Positions 53,734-61,322 of a stretch of 64,000 nt of DNA are shown one piece after another (position 1 is the first letter of the stretch; each line of letters starts with the position of its first letter). Location of the stretch: NCBI RefSeq assembly GCF_022763245.1, contig NZ_JALEGV010000012.1:248001-312000 (forward strand). The letters are read 5' to 3'. The notes under the pieces were generated by a model, which made no database searches, was not told the origin of the DNA, and saw nothing but the letters and a program-made list of their open reading frames with translations. The position numbers and the translations under genes are program-made. This DNA comes from Oricola sp. (GTDB taxonomy: Bacteria > Pseudomonadota > Alphaproteobacteria > Rhizobiales > Rhizobiaceae).

Positions 53734-54708
53734 CTACTTGGCCAGTCCGGCCTCCACCAGGATCGGACGGATGTCTTCCTGGGTGGCGCCGATCTCGTCA
53801 CGCATTTCCTGCGGTCCCAGATAAGCCGGATTGAAGTAGAACTGGTCGAGGCGCTCCTCGAATGCCGGATCTTCCAGCGTTTCCTTCACTGCCGTCGCGA
53901 TCGCATCAACTGCTTCCTGGGGAACCCCTTTCGGCCCCACCAATCCGAACCACTGCGACCGCAGATAGGGGAAGCCTTCCTCCGTGTGCGTCGGAACGTC
54001 AGGCAGGTATTTCCAGCGCTTCTCGGCGGCCAGTGCCAGGACGCGGATATCGCTCTTGCCACTATCGTCGATCATGGGAGGATAGTTCGATCCGCCGCCA
54101 GAATAGAAATCCACCTCGCCCGACAGAAGCTTCACCATCGCTTCCTGGCCGGAGTTGGAATTGACATATGTCGCCTTGAGGTCGTTCTGGGCGAGAAAAA
54201 CAGCCATGGCCAGGTGCGGACCCGAACCGATACCCGATCCCGACCAGGTGAGATCGTTGCCGCTCTTCATCGCCTCCACGAGGTCGCCCAGCGTCTTGTA
54301 GTCGCTGCTGGCGGCAACGGCGACGCCGGAAGGAATGGACACCATCCGCGCGATCGTGGTGAAGCTGTCGGGCGTATATCCGGAGCTGTCCATGATCGGA
54401 CGGGCGGCCAAGGTGGAATCGGAACCGACACCGATCGTGTAGCCGTCAGGCCGTGCAAGAGCGAGGTTGGCCAGACCGACCGCGCCACCTGCGCCGGGCT
54501 GGTTCACGATCACGATCGGCTGGCCCAGGCGCTCCTCCAGCGCCGGTGCGAACATGCGGGCCAACTGATCGGTCGCGCCTCCCTGACCGAACGGGACGAC
54601 GAGTTGTATAGGCTTTTTCGGAAAGTCTTGAGCCGCGGACATCGACGTGCCCAAGACAACCAGCGCGGCACATGCGGCAGCGCCTTTCAGGAAATTTCTC
54701 ATTTTCAT
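53734..54708 (-). CDS. tctC: TctC periplasmic solute-binding protein of the TTT transporter
   Basis: A 324-aa secreted protein: signal peptide about 1-24 (FLKGAAACAALVVLGTSMSA, then AQ), then the Bug-family features QLVVPFGQGGATDQLARMFAPALEE and VNQPGAGGAVGLANLALARPDGYTIG. ATG 54708 has GAGGAGG upstream. These proteins bind carboxylic acids such as citrate, phthalates or other aromatic acids. It heads the tctC-tctB-tctA-ThDP unit, 113 bp after the amidohydrolase gene. Confidence 0.92.
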   Translation of the reverse strand: MKMRNFLKGAAACAALVVLGTSMSAAQDFPKKPIQLVVPFGQGGATDQLARMFAPALEERLGQPIVIVNQPGAGGAVGLANLALARPDGYTIGVGSDSTLAARPIMDSSGYTPDSFTTIARMVSIPSGVAVAASSDYKTLGDLVEAMKSGNDLTWSGSGIGSGPHLAMAVFLAQNDLKATYVNSNSGQEAMVKLLSGEVDFYSGGGSNYPPMIDDSGKSDIRVLALAAEKRWKYLPDVPTHTEEGFPYLRSQWFGLVGPKGVPQEAVDAIATAVKETLEDPAFEERLDQFYFNPAYLGPQEMRDEIGATQEDIRPILVEAGLAK

Positions 54709-54821
54709 GTATTCCTCCTCTGTTTCCGGTTCGCTGGACGGCTGATAGACGACCGCCTGCATGTCTCATCGCCCAAGGCATCATGTGCCGGTGGACGTGA
54801 GATTCCCTCGGCGCGGCGGAC

Positions 54822-56072
54822 CTAGACCGCCACGGCCTCTTGCTTCTGCTGCTGACGTTCCTTCTTCCAGCCGCTCAATTCGGGTTCGAGCCCGAAAAGT
54901 CGCGCCGCGTTGCCGCCGAGTATGTTGCGTTTGGCAGTCTCCGAGAGGAACGGCAGGTCGTAGATCGTGCTGGGGAGATCCATGTCCCAGTGCGGGTAAT
55001 CCGACGAGTAGAGAAGCTGCGATTCCGCGCCCATCATCTTGAAGGTGAGCTCGAGCGCCTCGCGATTGTCGACCATCTCCATCGGCTGGGAGGTGTAGAA
55101 CATGTCGCGCATGTACTCGGACGGCTTCTTCTTCAGGAGCGGCGCATCGGAGGAACGCATCATGTACTCGTTATCGAGCCGCTGCATGAGGAACGGAATC
55201 CAGGCCAGTCCGGCTTCGATCCACATGACATTGAGCTTGGGGAACCGCTCCGGCAGGCCATTGATGACCCAATTGGAGAGGTGGACCATGTTGTGCCAGG
55301 CAAAGCCCAGCGCATGCAGCACCAGGAACCGATTGGCCGCCGTCGAGAGTCCCGGTTCCTGACCGCCAAGGCCGGTGTGGAACCCCAAAGGCAAGCCGCG
55401 CTCTTCGAGCATGCGATAGGTTCGCAGATAGGCGTTGTCGTAAACGCCCTTGTAGCGCGTGGTGGTCACCATGAAGCCGATCACGCCCTCATGGTCGCCG
55501 AATTCCTCGATGATCTTCGGGCAGGCCTCGGGGTCGTTGAACGGCAGATAGAGCATCGATTTCAGCCGCCGGTCTTGCGACAGGACGCGCTCGCATAGCC
55601 ACCGATTGTAGCCGAAGGCCAATTCGACCTCGAGATCGACCCGAGGACTGAGACCCAGATTGAGGAGCGGCGTCGGAAACATGCACGCGACATCGACGCC
55701 CATGGCGTCCATCCAGCGGCGCATCAGCGTGACGTCGCGATGCGGCGTCTCCGGTACCGCTTCCTTCTTGCGGTTCGGGTAGCGGGTGAGCCGCCCGCCG
55801 AGATCCTGATACTGGCCGAAGCCGGTGGTGATGCCCTTGCGGCTGATCCCCTGATAGAGAATCTCGTTTCGCAGCACGTCATTGCGGACATAGCTGGCGA
55901 TTTCGGTGGAGGCTTCGTTTTCGTAGTGGTGGCTGTCGACGTCGACGATGAAGAACTCGTCGTAGCCGCGCGCTTCCGCCTGCTGGCGCGCATGGCGCAG
56001 ATGCGTGCGGGTGTCGAATGGCTCGGATGTCAGGTCGCGCTGGTCCGTGACCAGCCGTTCATGCGTGTTCAT
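54822..56072 (-). CDS. Amidohydrolase-2 (ACMSD-like) family protein
   Basis: A 416-aa TIM-barrel metal-dependent hydrolase or decarboxylase. The N-terminal metal motif is VDVDSHHYE instead of plain DxHxH; further candidate ligands are H in GFHTGLGG and the acid in YSSDYPHWDMD. The WIEAGLAWIPFLMQRLD stretch is typical of the family. Members include aminocarboxymuconate-semialdehyde and gamma-resorcylate decarboxylases. The start at 56072 has GGAGGAGG upstream and overlaps the preceding small gene (ATGA). The reaction here is unknown. Confidence 0.82.
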   Translation of the reverse strand: MNTHERLVTDQRDLTSEPFDTRTHLRHARQQAEARGYDEFFIVDVDSHHYENEASTEIASYVRNDVLRNEILYQGISRKGITTGFGQYQDLGGRLTRYPNRKKEAVPETPHRDVTLMRRWMDAMGVDVACMFPTPLLNLGLSPRVDLEVELAFGYNRWLCERVLSQDRRLKSMLYLPFNDPEACPKIIEEFGDHEGVIGFMVTTTRYKGVYDNAYLRTYRMLEERGLPLGFHTGLGGQEPGLSTAANRFLVLHALGFAWHNMVHLSNWVINGLPERFPKLNVMWIEAGLAWIPFLMQRLDNEYMMRSSDAPLLKKKPSEYMRDMFYTSQPMEMVDNREALELTFKMMGAESQLLYSSDYPHWDMDLPSTIYDLPFLSETAKRNILGGNAARLFGLEPELSGWKKERQQQKQEAVAV

Positions 56073-56434
56073 GCCGTGACCTCCTCCGGTAAATCGGCGA
56101 GCGTGTTCTGACGGGCGGGACGGATATTGTTCATCTGTTCCCACAGCCCGAGTTCGAAGATTTCCATGCGCCCCGCGTCGAGCATGGCCAGAGACGCGAT
56201 GGCGATTTCGGTGGCGGTGACGGCGCTGTTTCGGCCGAACGGCATGAGCCGCGCGCCGGTTTCGGCCTTGGCCACGTAAAGGCGCACGCAGGCTGCTAGC
56301 GCCTGCCCCAGCGCCTCGTCATCGACACTGTCGAGGGCGCCATCGACGACGACGTCGTCGACAAGGGCCGCGATCTCGCTCGCCGCCTCACGAAAACGCG
56401 GGCCGGCATCAGACGCGCAGAAAGACATCGTCAT
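56069..56434 (-). CDS. Hypothetical 121-aa protein of the Rieske-amidohydrolase group
   Basis: I do not recognise this protein. It is helical and acidic, with ALVDDVVVDGALDSVDDEALGQALAACVRLYVAKAE in the middle and GRNSAVTATEIAIASLAMLDAGRMEIFELGLW near the end. The start is ATG 56434 (or 56428), after GAGGAAAGGG. The gene overlaps the Rieske gene by 26 bp at its start and the amidohydrolase by 4 bp at its end, so the three are tightly coupled and may form one complex. Confidence 0.65.
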   Translation of the reverse strand: MTMSFCASDAGPRFREAASEIAALVDDVVVDGALDSVDDEALGQALAACVRLYVAKAETGARLMPFGRNSAVTATEIAIASLAMLDAGRMEIFELGLWEQMNNIRPARQNTLADLPEEVTA

Positions 56435-56777
56435 CCCTTTCCTCGACTTCGTATTTGCGAAGCTTGAGCTGCGCATCGCAGACGTTGACGCCGTCGGAGA
56501 GGCGATATTCGTAACCGTGCCAGGGGCAGACGATGTGCAGTTCGCCCTCGTCGAATTCCTGTCCGATGAACCGGCCGTCGGCGTCGACATTGTCGAAGAC
56601 GCGGGGCATCCGAACGCCCTCGCAGGCGGGACCGCCCTGGTGCGGACACAGGTTGCGATAGGCGTAGAGCTTGCCGCCCTGCCTGATCACCCCTATCTCC
56701 AGGTCGCCCATGTCAACGATGCGGACCCCGCCATCGGGGATCTCGTCGCGACCGCATATCCTGTATTCCTGCATCAC
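56409..56777 (-). CDS. Rieske [2Fe-2S] protein with an enlarged cluster-binding loop
   Basis: A 122-aa Rieske protein with ligands C44 and H46 (LCPHQGG) and C84 and H87 (CPWHGYEY). The distance between the two pairs (37 residues between H46 and C84) is about twice that of common Rieske ferredoxins because of an inserted segment at about 52-78 (VRMPRVFDNVDADGRFIGQEF). No Rieske oxygenase alpha subunit is in the window, so it is probably an electron carrier for another enzyme. It lies upstream of the 121-aa protein gene and 32 bp after the UbiD-type gene. Confidence 0.87.
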   Translation of the reverse strand: MMQEYRICGRDEIPDGGVRIVDMGDLEIGVIRQGGKLYAYRNLCPHQGGPACEGVRMPRVFDNVDADGRFIGQEFDEGELHIVCPWHGYEYRLSDGVNVCDAQLKLRKYEVEERDDDVFLRV

Positions 56778-56809
56778 TTCCTCCCAGAGCGGTGCCTTGC
56801 CCGCCCGTC

Positions 56810-58462
56810 TCAGTCGTTCATTTTCTTCAGGCTCTCATCCGGATCGACGCGGCTCTCGGGCTTCAGTCCCTCGACCTGAAGCGTCGCGCTGATCCGACCG
56901 TTTTCGATGTATTCGCCCTGCGCGGCGCGTTTCGCCGCCGCGTCCCAGATTTCGTGCCAGGCACCGAGCGAGTATCCGTGCCAGGGCTTCTGAGGCATGA
57001 GCCTCGGCAGCTCCATGTCCTCCCAGATCGCCTTGGCGCGTTCCATATATTCGCGTGCCGGCAGGGCGAGCGGCGGCATCGGCGACTTCATCGTCGCATC
57101 GACGAGAAGCGTGGAATCCTCTTCGCCGGCATGCTCGCGCTTCGGGCCGTGTCCCTGTCCGCGATGCGGCACAAGCTGCATGTCCTCCACCGGGTTCGAG
57201 CGGTAGGCCATCGCCCACAGGATCGCGTCGGGACTGTCGACGTCGATGTCCTCGTTCACGGCGATGCAGATCTTGCCGCAATCCCCCTTGAAGAAGGCCG
57301 CTCCGTTCAACGCCCGCCAGATCTCTGTCCGCGGCGTTCCCGGTTCGATCGTGATCACGCTGACACGCAGCAGCCCCGTCAGCGGCTCGTGCAGCGAGAC
57401 CTTTTTCACGCCCTTGATCGAGAGCGTCGACTTCAGATGGTGCGTGAAGAGCGGTTCGTAGGCGACGCGCTTGATGACGGAGCTCTCCGAAGGCGCGACC
57501 TGGCTGATATAGCTCGGTATGACAGCGTCCTTGCGGCGGGTCACGGCCGTCACGCGCATCGGCATGTTGTATTCTTCCAGCGCCACGTGGCCATGGCTTT
57601 CCCCGAAGGGGCCTTCCGGCTCCACGCGGGTGGTGTCGATGTATCCCTCGATCACCACCTCGGCCTCAGCAGGCACCATCAGCGGAACCGTCCTGGCCTT
57701 GGTGACGCGGATGGGTGCGCCGGCAAGTCCGCCCGCGACATCGAACTCGTCGACCCCGATGGGCATCTTCTGGGGTCCCATGAAGGCAACGTAGGGCGGA
57801 CAGCCCAGAACGATCGCCACCGGCATTTCGCGGTCGCCGGCGGCCTGGTGCTTCAGGTAGTGCTGATAGCCCCCCGCCCCGCCCACCCGGGTTGCCATGC
57901 GCACGACCAGCCGATCCGGCGCCTTCAGAGCACAGCGATAGGTGCCCATGTTCTGGACGAGATCCTCGGGATCGCGCGTGATGACATTGGTTGCCGAAAG
58001 CGTTGGTGCACTGTCGAAGCCCGGCGTCGAAACCGGGATCGGCAAGACATCGATGCCGTGCCCTTCCTGGCTGAGGATGTCCCCCTCCTCGACGATCTCA
58101 TGGCAGGGAGCGTTGTCGACCTCCACCGGCTTGACCGGATTGGCGATCGCATGCGCCCATTTGTCGGCGATCTCGTCGAGCGAACAGCCCATCCCCGTCG
58201 CGTAGACAGCGCGATTGGCCGCCATTCCGCCGACGATAACCGGGATGTCGTAGTCACGTCCCTTGCCGTCACGGATGTTGGTGAACAGGAAAGCCTTGCG
58301 ATCCTCTTCCTTGAGGCCGCCGACATATTGCCAGCGCACCAGCGGGTGCATCTCCGCATCCTTGTCGATGGGACGATCGACGCGGGTCAGCAGGCCCGAT
58401 GCCTCGAGCTCCGCAATATGATCGTGCAGATCGCGATAGGTACGGTCGGTCGCAATACTCAA
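56810..58462 (-). CDS. UbiD-family prenylated-FMN decarboxylase
   Basis: A 550-aa UbiD-type (de)carboxylase. N171 and R176 (NMGTYR) and the catalytic acid pair E283 and E288 (EGPFGE) are all in place, so it should bind prenylated FMN and act on an aromatic, heteroaromatic or alpha,beta-unsaturated acid. I place the start at TTG 58462: GGGAGA stands about 6 bases upstream and the codon overlaps the ubiX stop (TTGA). A longer frame from GTG 58492 has no ribosome site. The partner UbiX directly upstream makes the cofactor. Confidence 0.88.
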   Translation of the reverse strand: MSIATDRTYRDLHDHIAELEASGLLTRVDRPIDKDAEMHPLVRWQYVGGLKEEDRKAFLFTNIRDGKGRDYDIPVIVGGMAANRAVYATGMGCSLDEIADKWAHAIANPVKPVEVDNAPCHEIVEEGDILSQEGHGIDVLPIPVSTPGFDSAPTLSATNVITRDPEDLVQNMGTYRCALKAPDRLVVRMATRVGGAGGYQHYLKHQAAGDREMPVAIVLGCPPYVAFMGPQKMPIGVDEFDVAGGLAGAPIRVTKARTVPLMVPAEAEVVIEGYIDTTRVEPEGPFGESHGHVALEEYNMPMRVTAVTRRKDAVIPSYISQVAPSESSVIKRVAYEPLFTHHLKSTLSIKGVKKVSLHEPLTGLLRVSVITIEPGTPRTEIWRALNGAAFFKGDCGKICIAVNEDIDVDSPDAILWAMAYRSNPVEDMQLVPHRGQGHGPKREHAGEEDSTLLVDATMKSPMPPLALPAREYMERAKAIWEDMELPRLMPQKPWHGYSLGAWHEIWDAAAKRAAQGEYIENGRISATLQVEGLKPESRVDPDESLKKMND

Positions 58463-59049
58463 TTGTTTTCTCCCTGAGGCTGGCCCTGCCACCGCCTGAC
58501 CGTGCCGACGTCGATTCCCAGCAGGTCGAGTGCCCGTCCCGCGAGATGGTCGACGATGTCGTCCACCGAGGCCGGCCGGTAGTAGAAGCCCACGACGGCC
58601 GGCATCACGATGGCCCCGGCGTCCGTGACATCCTTCATCGCGCGCAGGTGCCCGGCATGCAGCGGCGTTTCGCGAAACAGCAGGACAAGGCGGCGGCGCT
58701 CCTTGAGGCAGACATCCGCGGCACGAGAAATCAGGTCGTCGGTCAGGCAGGAGGCAAGCGCACCCATCGTCTTGACCGAGCAGGGCGCGACGATCATGCC
58801 CTCGCAGCGGAACGAACCCGACGCGATCGCAGCCCCGATGTCCTTGAAATTGTGGCTCACATCCGCAAGCGCGCTCACCTGGTCGGCGGTGTAATCCGTT
58901 TCGATGTTGAGCGTGCGCACCGCGGCCGGCGACATCACGAGATGCGTCTCGACGCCATCGACCTCGCGCAACAGTTCCAGAAGGCGCACGCCAAGCACCG
59001 TGCCCGATGCGCCCGTGATTCCTATGATGACGCGACGCGGTTCAGCCAT
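58459..59049 (-). CDS. ubiX: UbiX-like flavin prenyltransferase
   Basis: A 196-aa protein of normal UbiX length with the FMN-binding start IIGITGASGTVLGVRLLELL, the central SGSFRCEGMIVAPCSVKTMGALA and the FRETPLHAGHL motif. It prenylates FMN to make the UbiD cofactor. The stop overlaps the TTG start of the UbiD-type gene, and its own start overlaps the hydrolase stop by 8 bp, so cofactor maker and user are translated together. Confidence 0.92.
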   Translation of the reverse strand: MAEPRRVIIGITGASGTVLGVRLLELLREVDGVETHLVMSPAAVRTLNIETDYTADQVSALADVSHNFKDIGAAIASGSFRCEGMIVAPCSVKTMGALASCLTDDLISRAADVCLKERRRLVLLFRETPLHAGHLRAMKDVTDAGAIVMPAVVGFYYRPASVDDIVDHLAGRALDLLGIDVGTVRRWQGQPQGENN

Positions 59050-59842
59050 GCTGCGCCTCGCATTTCGCGACAAAGGCCTCGAGGGCCTGCGCGAACGCGT
59101 CCGGCGCTTCGATGGCGGACACGTGGGCCGCATCGAGAACCACCAGATCGGCGCCTGACGCGAGCCTGACCATTTCCTCCGACCGTGCGACGGGCGAGGA
59201 CTGGTCGTGCTCACCGGCGATGACGAGCGTCGGTCCGGGCCAGGCGGCAAGCGCCGTCGAGACATCTCCGGTCTCAAGTGCATGGCAGGCCGCAGCATAG
59301 CCTTCCGGCGACATCGCTTCGAGCATGGTCCGCACCTGTGCGGTTTCATGCGGGTGCGTGTCGCGCCAGCCCTTCGTAAGCCAGCGTTCCAACGTCGGCG
59401 ATACGAGCCCGGCGTAGTCGCCCGCGCGCGCCGCCTCGGCACGATCGCGCCACAACCCGGGAGGCGGAAAATTCACGGCGGTATTGGCAAGCGCCAGCCC
59501 GGCGACCCGGTCAGGCGCCTCTTCGGCCAGCTGCACAGCGGTCAGCCCGCCCAGCGAAAGCCCGCACAGCACCGCGGTTTCAAGGCCTTCGGCGTCCATC
59601 ACGGCGCGCGCGTCGGCGGCGAGTTCGTCCAGCGTCAGCGGTGCGGCAGGGATGTCGGAAGCGCCGTGTCCCTGCGCGTCATAGGCGATCGTGAGCCGAT
59701 CGAGCCGGTCGCGCACCGCGTCCCACATCGTGTGGTCGGCGGCAAACGAGTTGAGAAACATGACCGGCAAGCCGGAGCCGTCGCGACGCGACACGGCGAG
59801 CTCGTGGCCCTGCGGCGTCCTGATCCTGTGTGTCTTTCCCAT
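59042..59842 (-). CDS. Alpha/beta hydrolase (enol-lactonase-like)
   Basis: A 266-aa alpha/beta hydrolase with nucleophile S96 (CGLSLGGL), acid in GEHDQSSP and histidine in AAHVSAIEAPDAF. The overall pattern (MFLNSFAADHTMWD, YDAQGHGASD) is that of 3-oxoadipate enol-lactonases. It could open a lactone or hydrolyse an ester or C-C bond after ring oxidation. It lies 35 bp after the CoxG-like gene in the same operon. Confidence 0.88.
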   Translation of the reverse strand: MGKTHRIRTPQGHELAVSRRDGSGLPVMFLNSFAADHTMWDAVRDRLDRLTIAYDAQGHGASDIPAAPLTLDELAADARAVMDAEGLETAVLCGLSLGGLTAVQLAEEAPDRVAGLALANTAVNFPPPGLWRDRAEAARAGDYAGLVSPTLERWLTKGWRDTHPHETAQVRTMLEAMSPEGYAAACHALETGDVSTALAAWPGPTLVIAGEHDQSSPVARSEEMVRLASGADLVVLDAAHVSAIEAPDAFAQALEAFVAKCEAQHG

Positions 59843-59877
59843 CGCTCACCTCCTCCCGGCGCCGATTGCCGCTATGG

Positions 59878-60339
59878 TCAATTTGCTGCTTTTTCGGCTC
59901 CGAAATGCTTCTTGAGCGCATTGAAGAACTGTTTCGTCAGATGCTTGGCGACCGACTTCAGCACCCGCTGCCCCACGCCGGCCACCAGGCCGCCAATCTC
60001 GCCCTCGCCCTCGTAGTCGAGGCGCGACTTGCCCGGCTCCAACTCCGTGATCGTGAATTTCGCCGTGCCGTCGCCCGTGCCCAGAGTACCGCCACCGGAG
60101 ACCGTGATGTGACAGCTCTCCGGCGCATCCTTGTCGAAGAGACGAACCCTGCCGTCGAAAGACCCGCCGACGGCCGCGACCTTCAGCTGCATCTGGACCT
60201 CGTAGTCATCGGGACCGACCTCGGTCATGTCCTTGCAGCCGGGGATGCATTCGGTGAGGACGGCGGGATCCTGCAGCGCGTCCCACAGGTCCTGCCGGCT
60301 GGCTGCGATCTCCTCGCTGCCGGAGAGCTCCATCTTCAT
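59878..60339 (-). CDS. CoxG-family SRPBCC protein
   Basis: A 153-aa START/SRPBCC protein of the carbon monoxide dehydrogenase subunit G group: MELSGSEEIAASRQDLWDALQDPAVLTECIPGCKDM, then YEGEGEIGGLVAGVGQRVL. CoxG-like proteins accompany molybdenum hydroxylases and are thought to help maturation or link the enzyme to the membrane quinone pool. The start shares a base with the amidohydrolase stop (TGATG). Its presence fits the large molybdenum subunit at 61319. Confidence 0.88.
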   Translation of the reverse strand: MKMELSGSEEIAASRQDLWDALQDPAVLTECIPGCKDMTEVGPDDYEVQMQLKVAAVGGSFDGRVRLFDKDAPESCHITVSGGGTLGTGDGTAKFTITELEPGKSRLDYEGEGEIGGLVAGVGQRVLKSVAKHLTKQFFNALKKHFGAEKAAN

Positions 60340-61322
60340 CAGGCTTCTCCCATCAGTTCCAGCGCAAGGCCGCATTCGATGCGGTGGCGCTGTTCCTGGG
60401 TGAGCTGCACGCCGTCCAGGATTTCGCGCGGCTTCGGGTCGCCGATGGGGAACGGCATGTCGGAGCCCAGCATGATCCGGTCAGCACCGACGCAGTCGAT
60501 CAGCATTTGCAGCGCACGCGGGTCGTGCAGCAACGTGTCGTAGTAGAGCATCGACATGGCCTTGACCGGGTCGGCCATGTCTTCGGGATGAAGCGCGTGA
60601 TTGTGGCGCAGCCGGCCGATGACATAGGGCAACGCCGCGCCGCCGATACCGACGACGATCTTCGCGTTCGCGTATTTCTCGACATGGCCGGAATAGATGA
60701 TCCGCGTCACCGCGATCAGGCTGTCGGTGATCCGCCCCAACGCGTTCGGCAGACCGAAGTCGTGTACCCGCACATCACCCGCGTCGAACACGGGGTGAAT
60801 CGCGACGATCGAGCCCAGTTCGTGCGCCGCCTGCCAGAACGGGTCCAATGCCGGATCGTCGAGCTCGCCGCCACCATTGTCCGGCTGCGTGCCGATCATC
60901 GTGCCGGAGAACCCGGCGTCATGCGCCTCGCGCAGCACTTCCGCCGCCGCCGCCCCGTCCTGGGTCGGCGTGACGGACAGCCCGACGAAACGTCCGCCGC
61001 TCTCCTTGCCCGCAGCAAGAAGATGGGCGTTGATCGTGCGTGCCCAGGCCTTGCCTTCCTCCACGGGAAGGTCGTTGCCGAACATGTCGAGCCAGCCGGC
61101 GACCACCTGCCGGTCGATGCCCTGCGCATCCATCCAGCCAAGACGTTTCTCGAGGTTCGTCAGACCGGGCGAGACCGGACGCGTCGGCTTCTTGCCGGAG
61201 AAGGCGAAGCTGACGCTTCCGTCCTTCGGCGTGATCGCCACGCTGGGAAATTCGGATGCGCGGTCCTGAAGTTCTTCCAGCAGCCGCGGCGGAACCAGAT
61301 GGGCGTGAGCGTCGATGATCAT
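60339..61322 (-). CDS. Amidohydrolase-2 (ACMSD-like) family protein
   Basis: A 327-aa metal-dependent hydrolase or decarboxylase with MIIDAHAHLVPP (HxH ligands at residues 6 and 8), a central HPVFDAG histidine and the aspartate in LGSDMPFP. This is the ACMSD/gamma-resorcylate decarboxylase pattern at normal length. It is distinct from the copy at 54822, so two different steps are likely. It overlaps the molybdenum subunit gene by 4 bp upstream. Confidence 0.87.
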   Translation of the reverse strand: MIIDAHAHLVPPRLLEELQDRASEFPSVAITPKDGSVSFAFSGKKPTRPVSPGLTNLEKRLGWMDAQGIDRQVVAGWLDMFGNDLPVEEGKAWARTINAHLLAAGKESGGRFVGLSVTPTQDGAAAAEVLREAHDAGFSGTMIGTQPDNGGGELDDPALDPFWQAAHELGSIVAIHPVFDAGDVRVHDFGLPNALGRITDSLIAVTRIIYSGHVEKYANAKIVVGIGGAALPYVIGRLRHNHALHPEDMADPVKAMSMLYYDTLLHDPRALQMLIDCVGADRIMLGSDMPFPIGDPKPREILDGVQLTQEQRHRIECGLALELMGEA

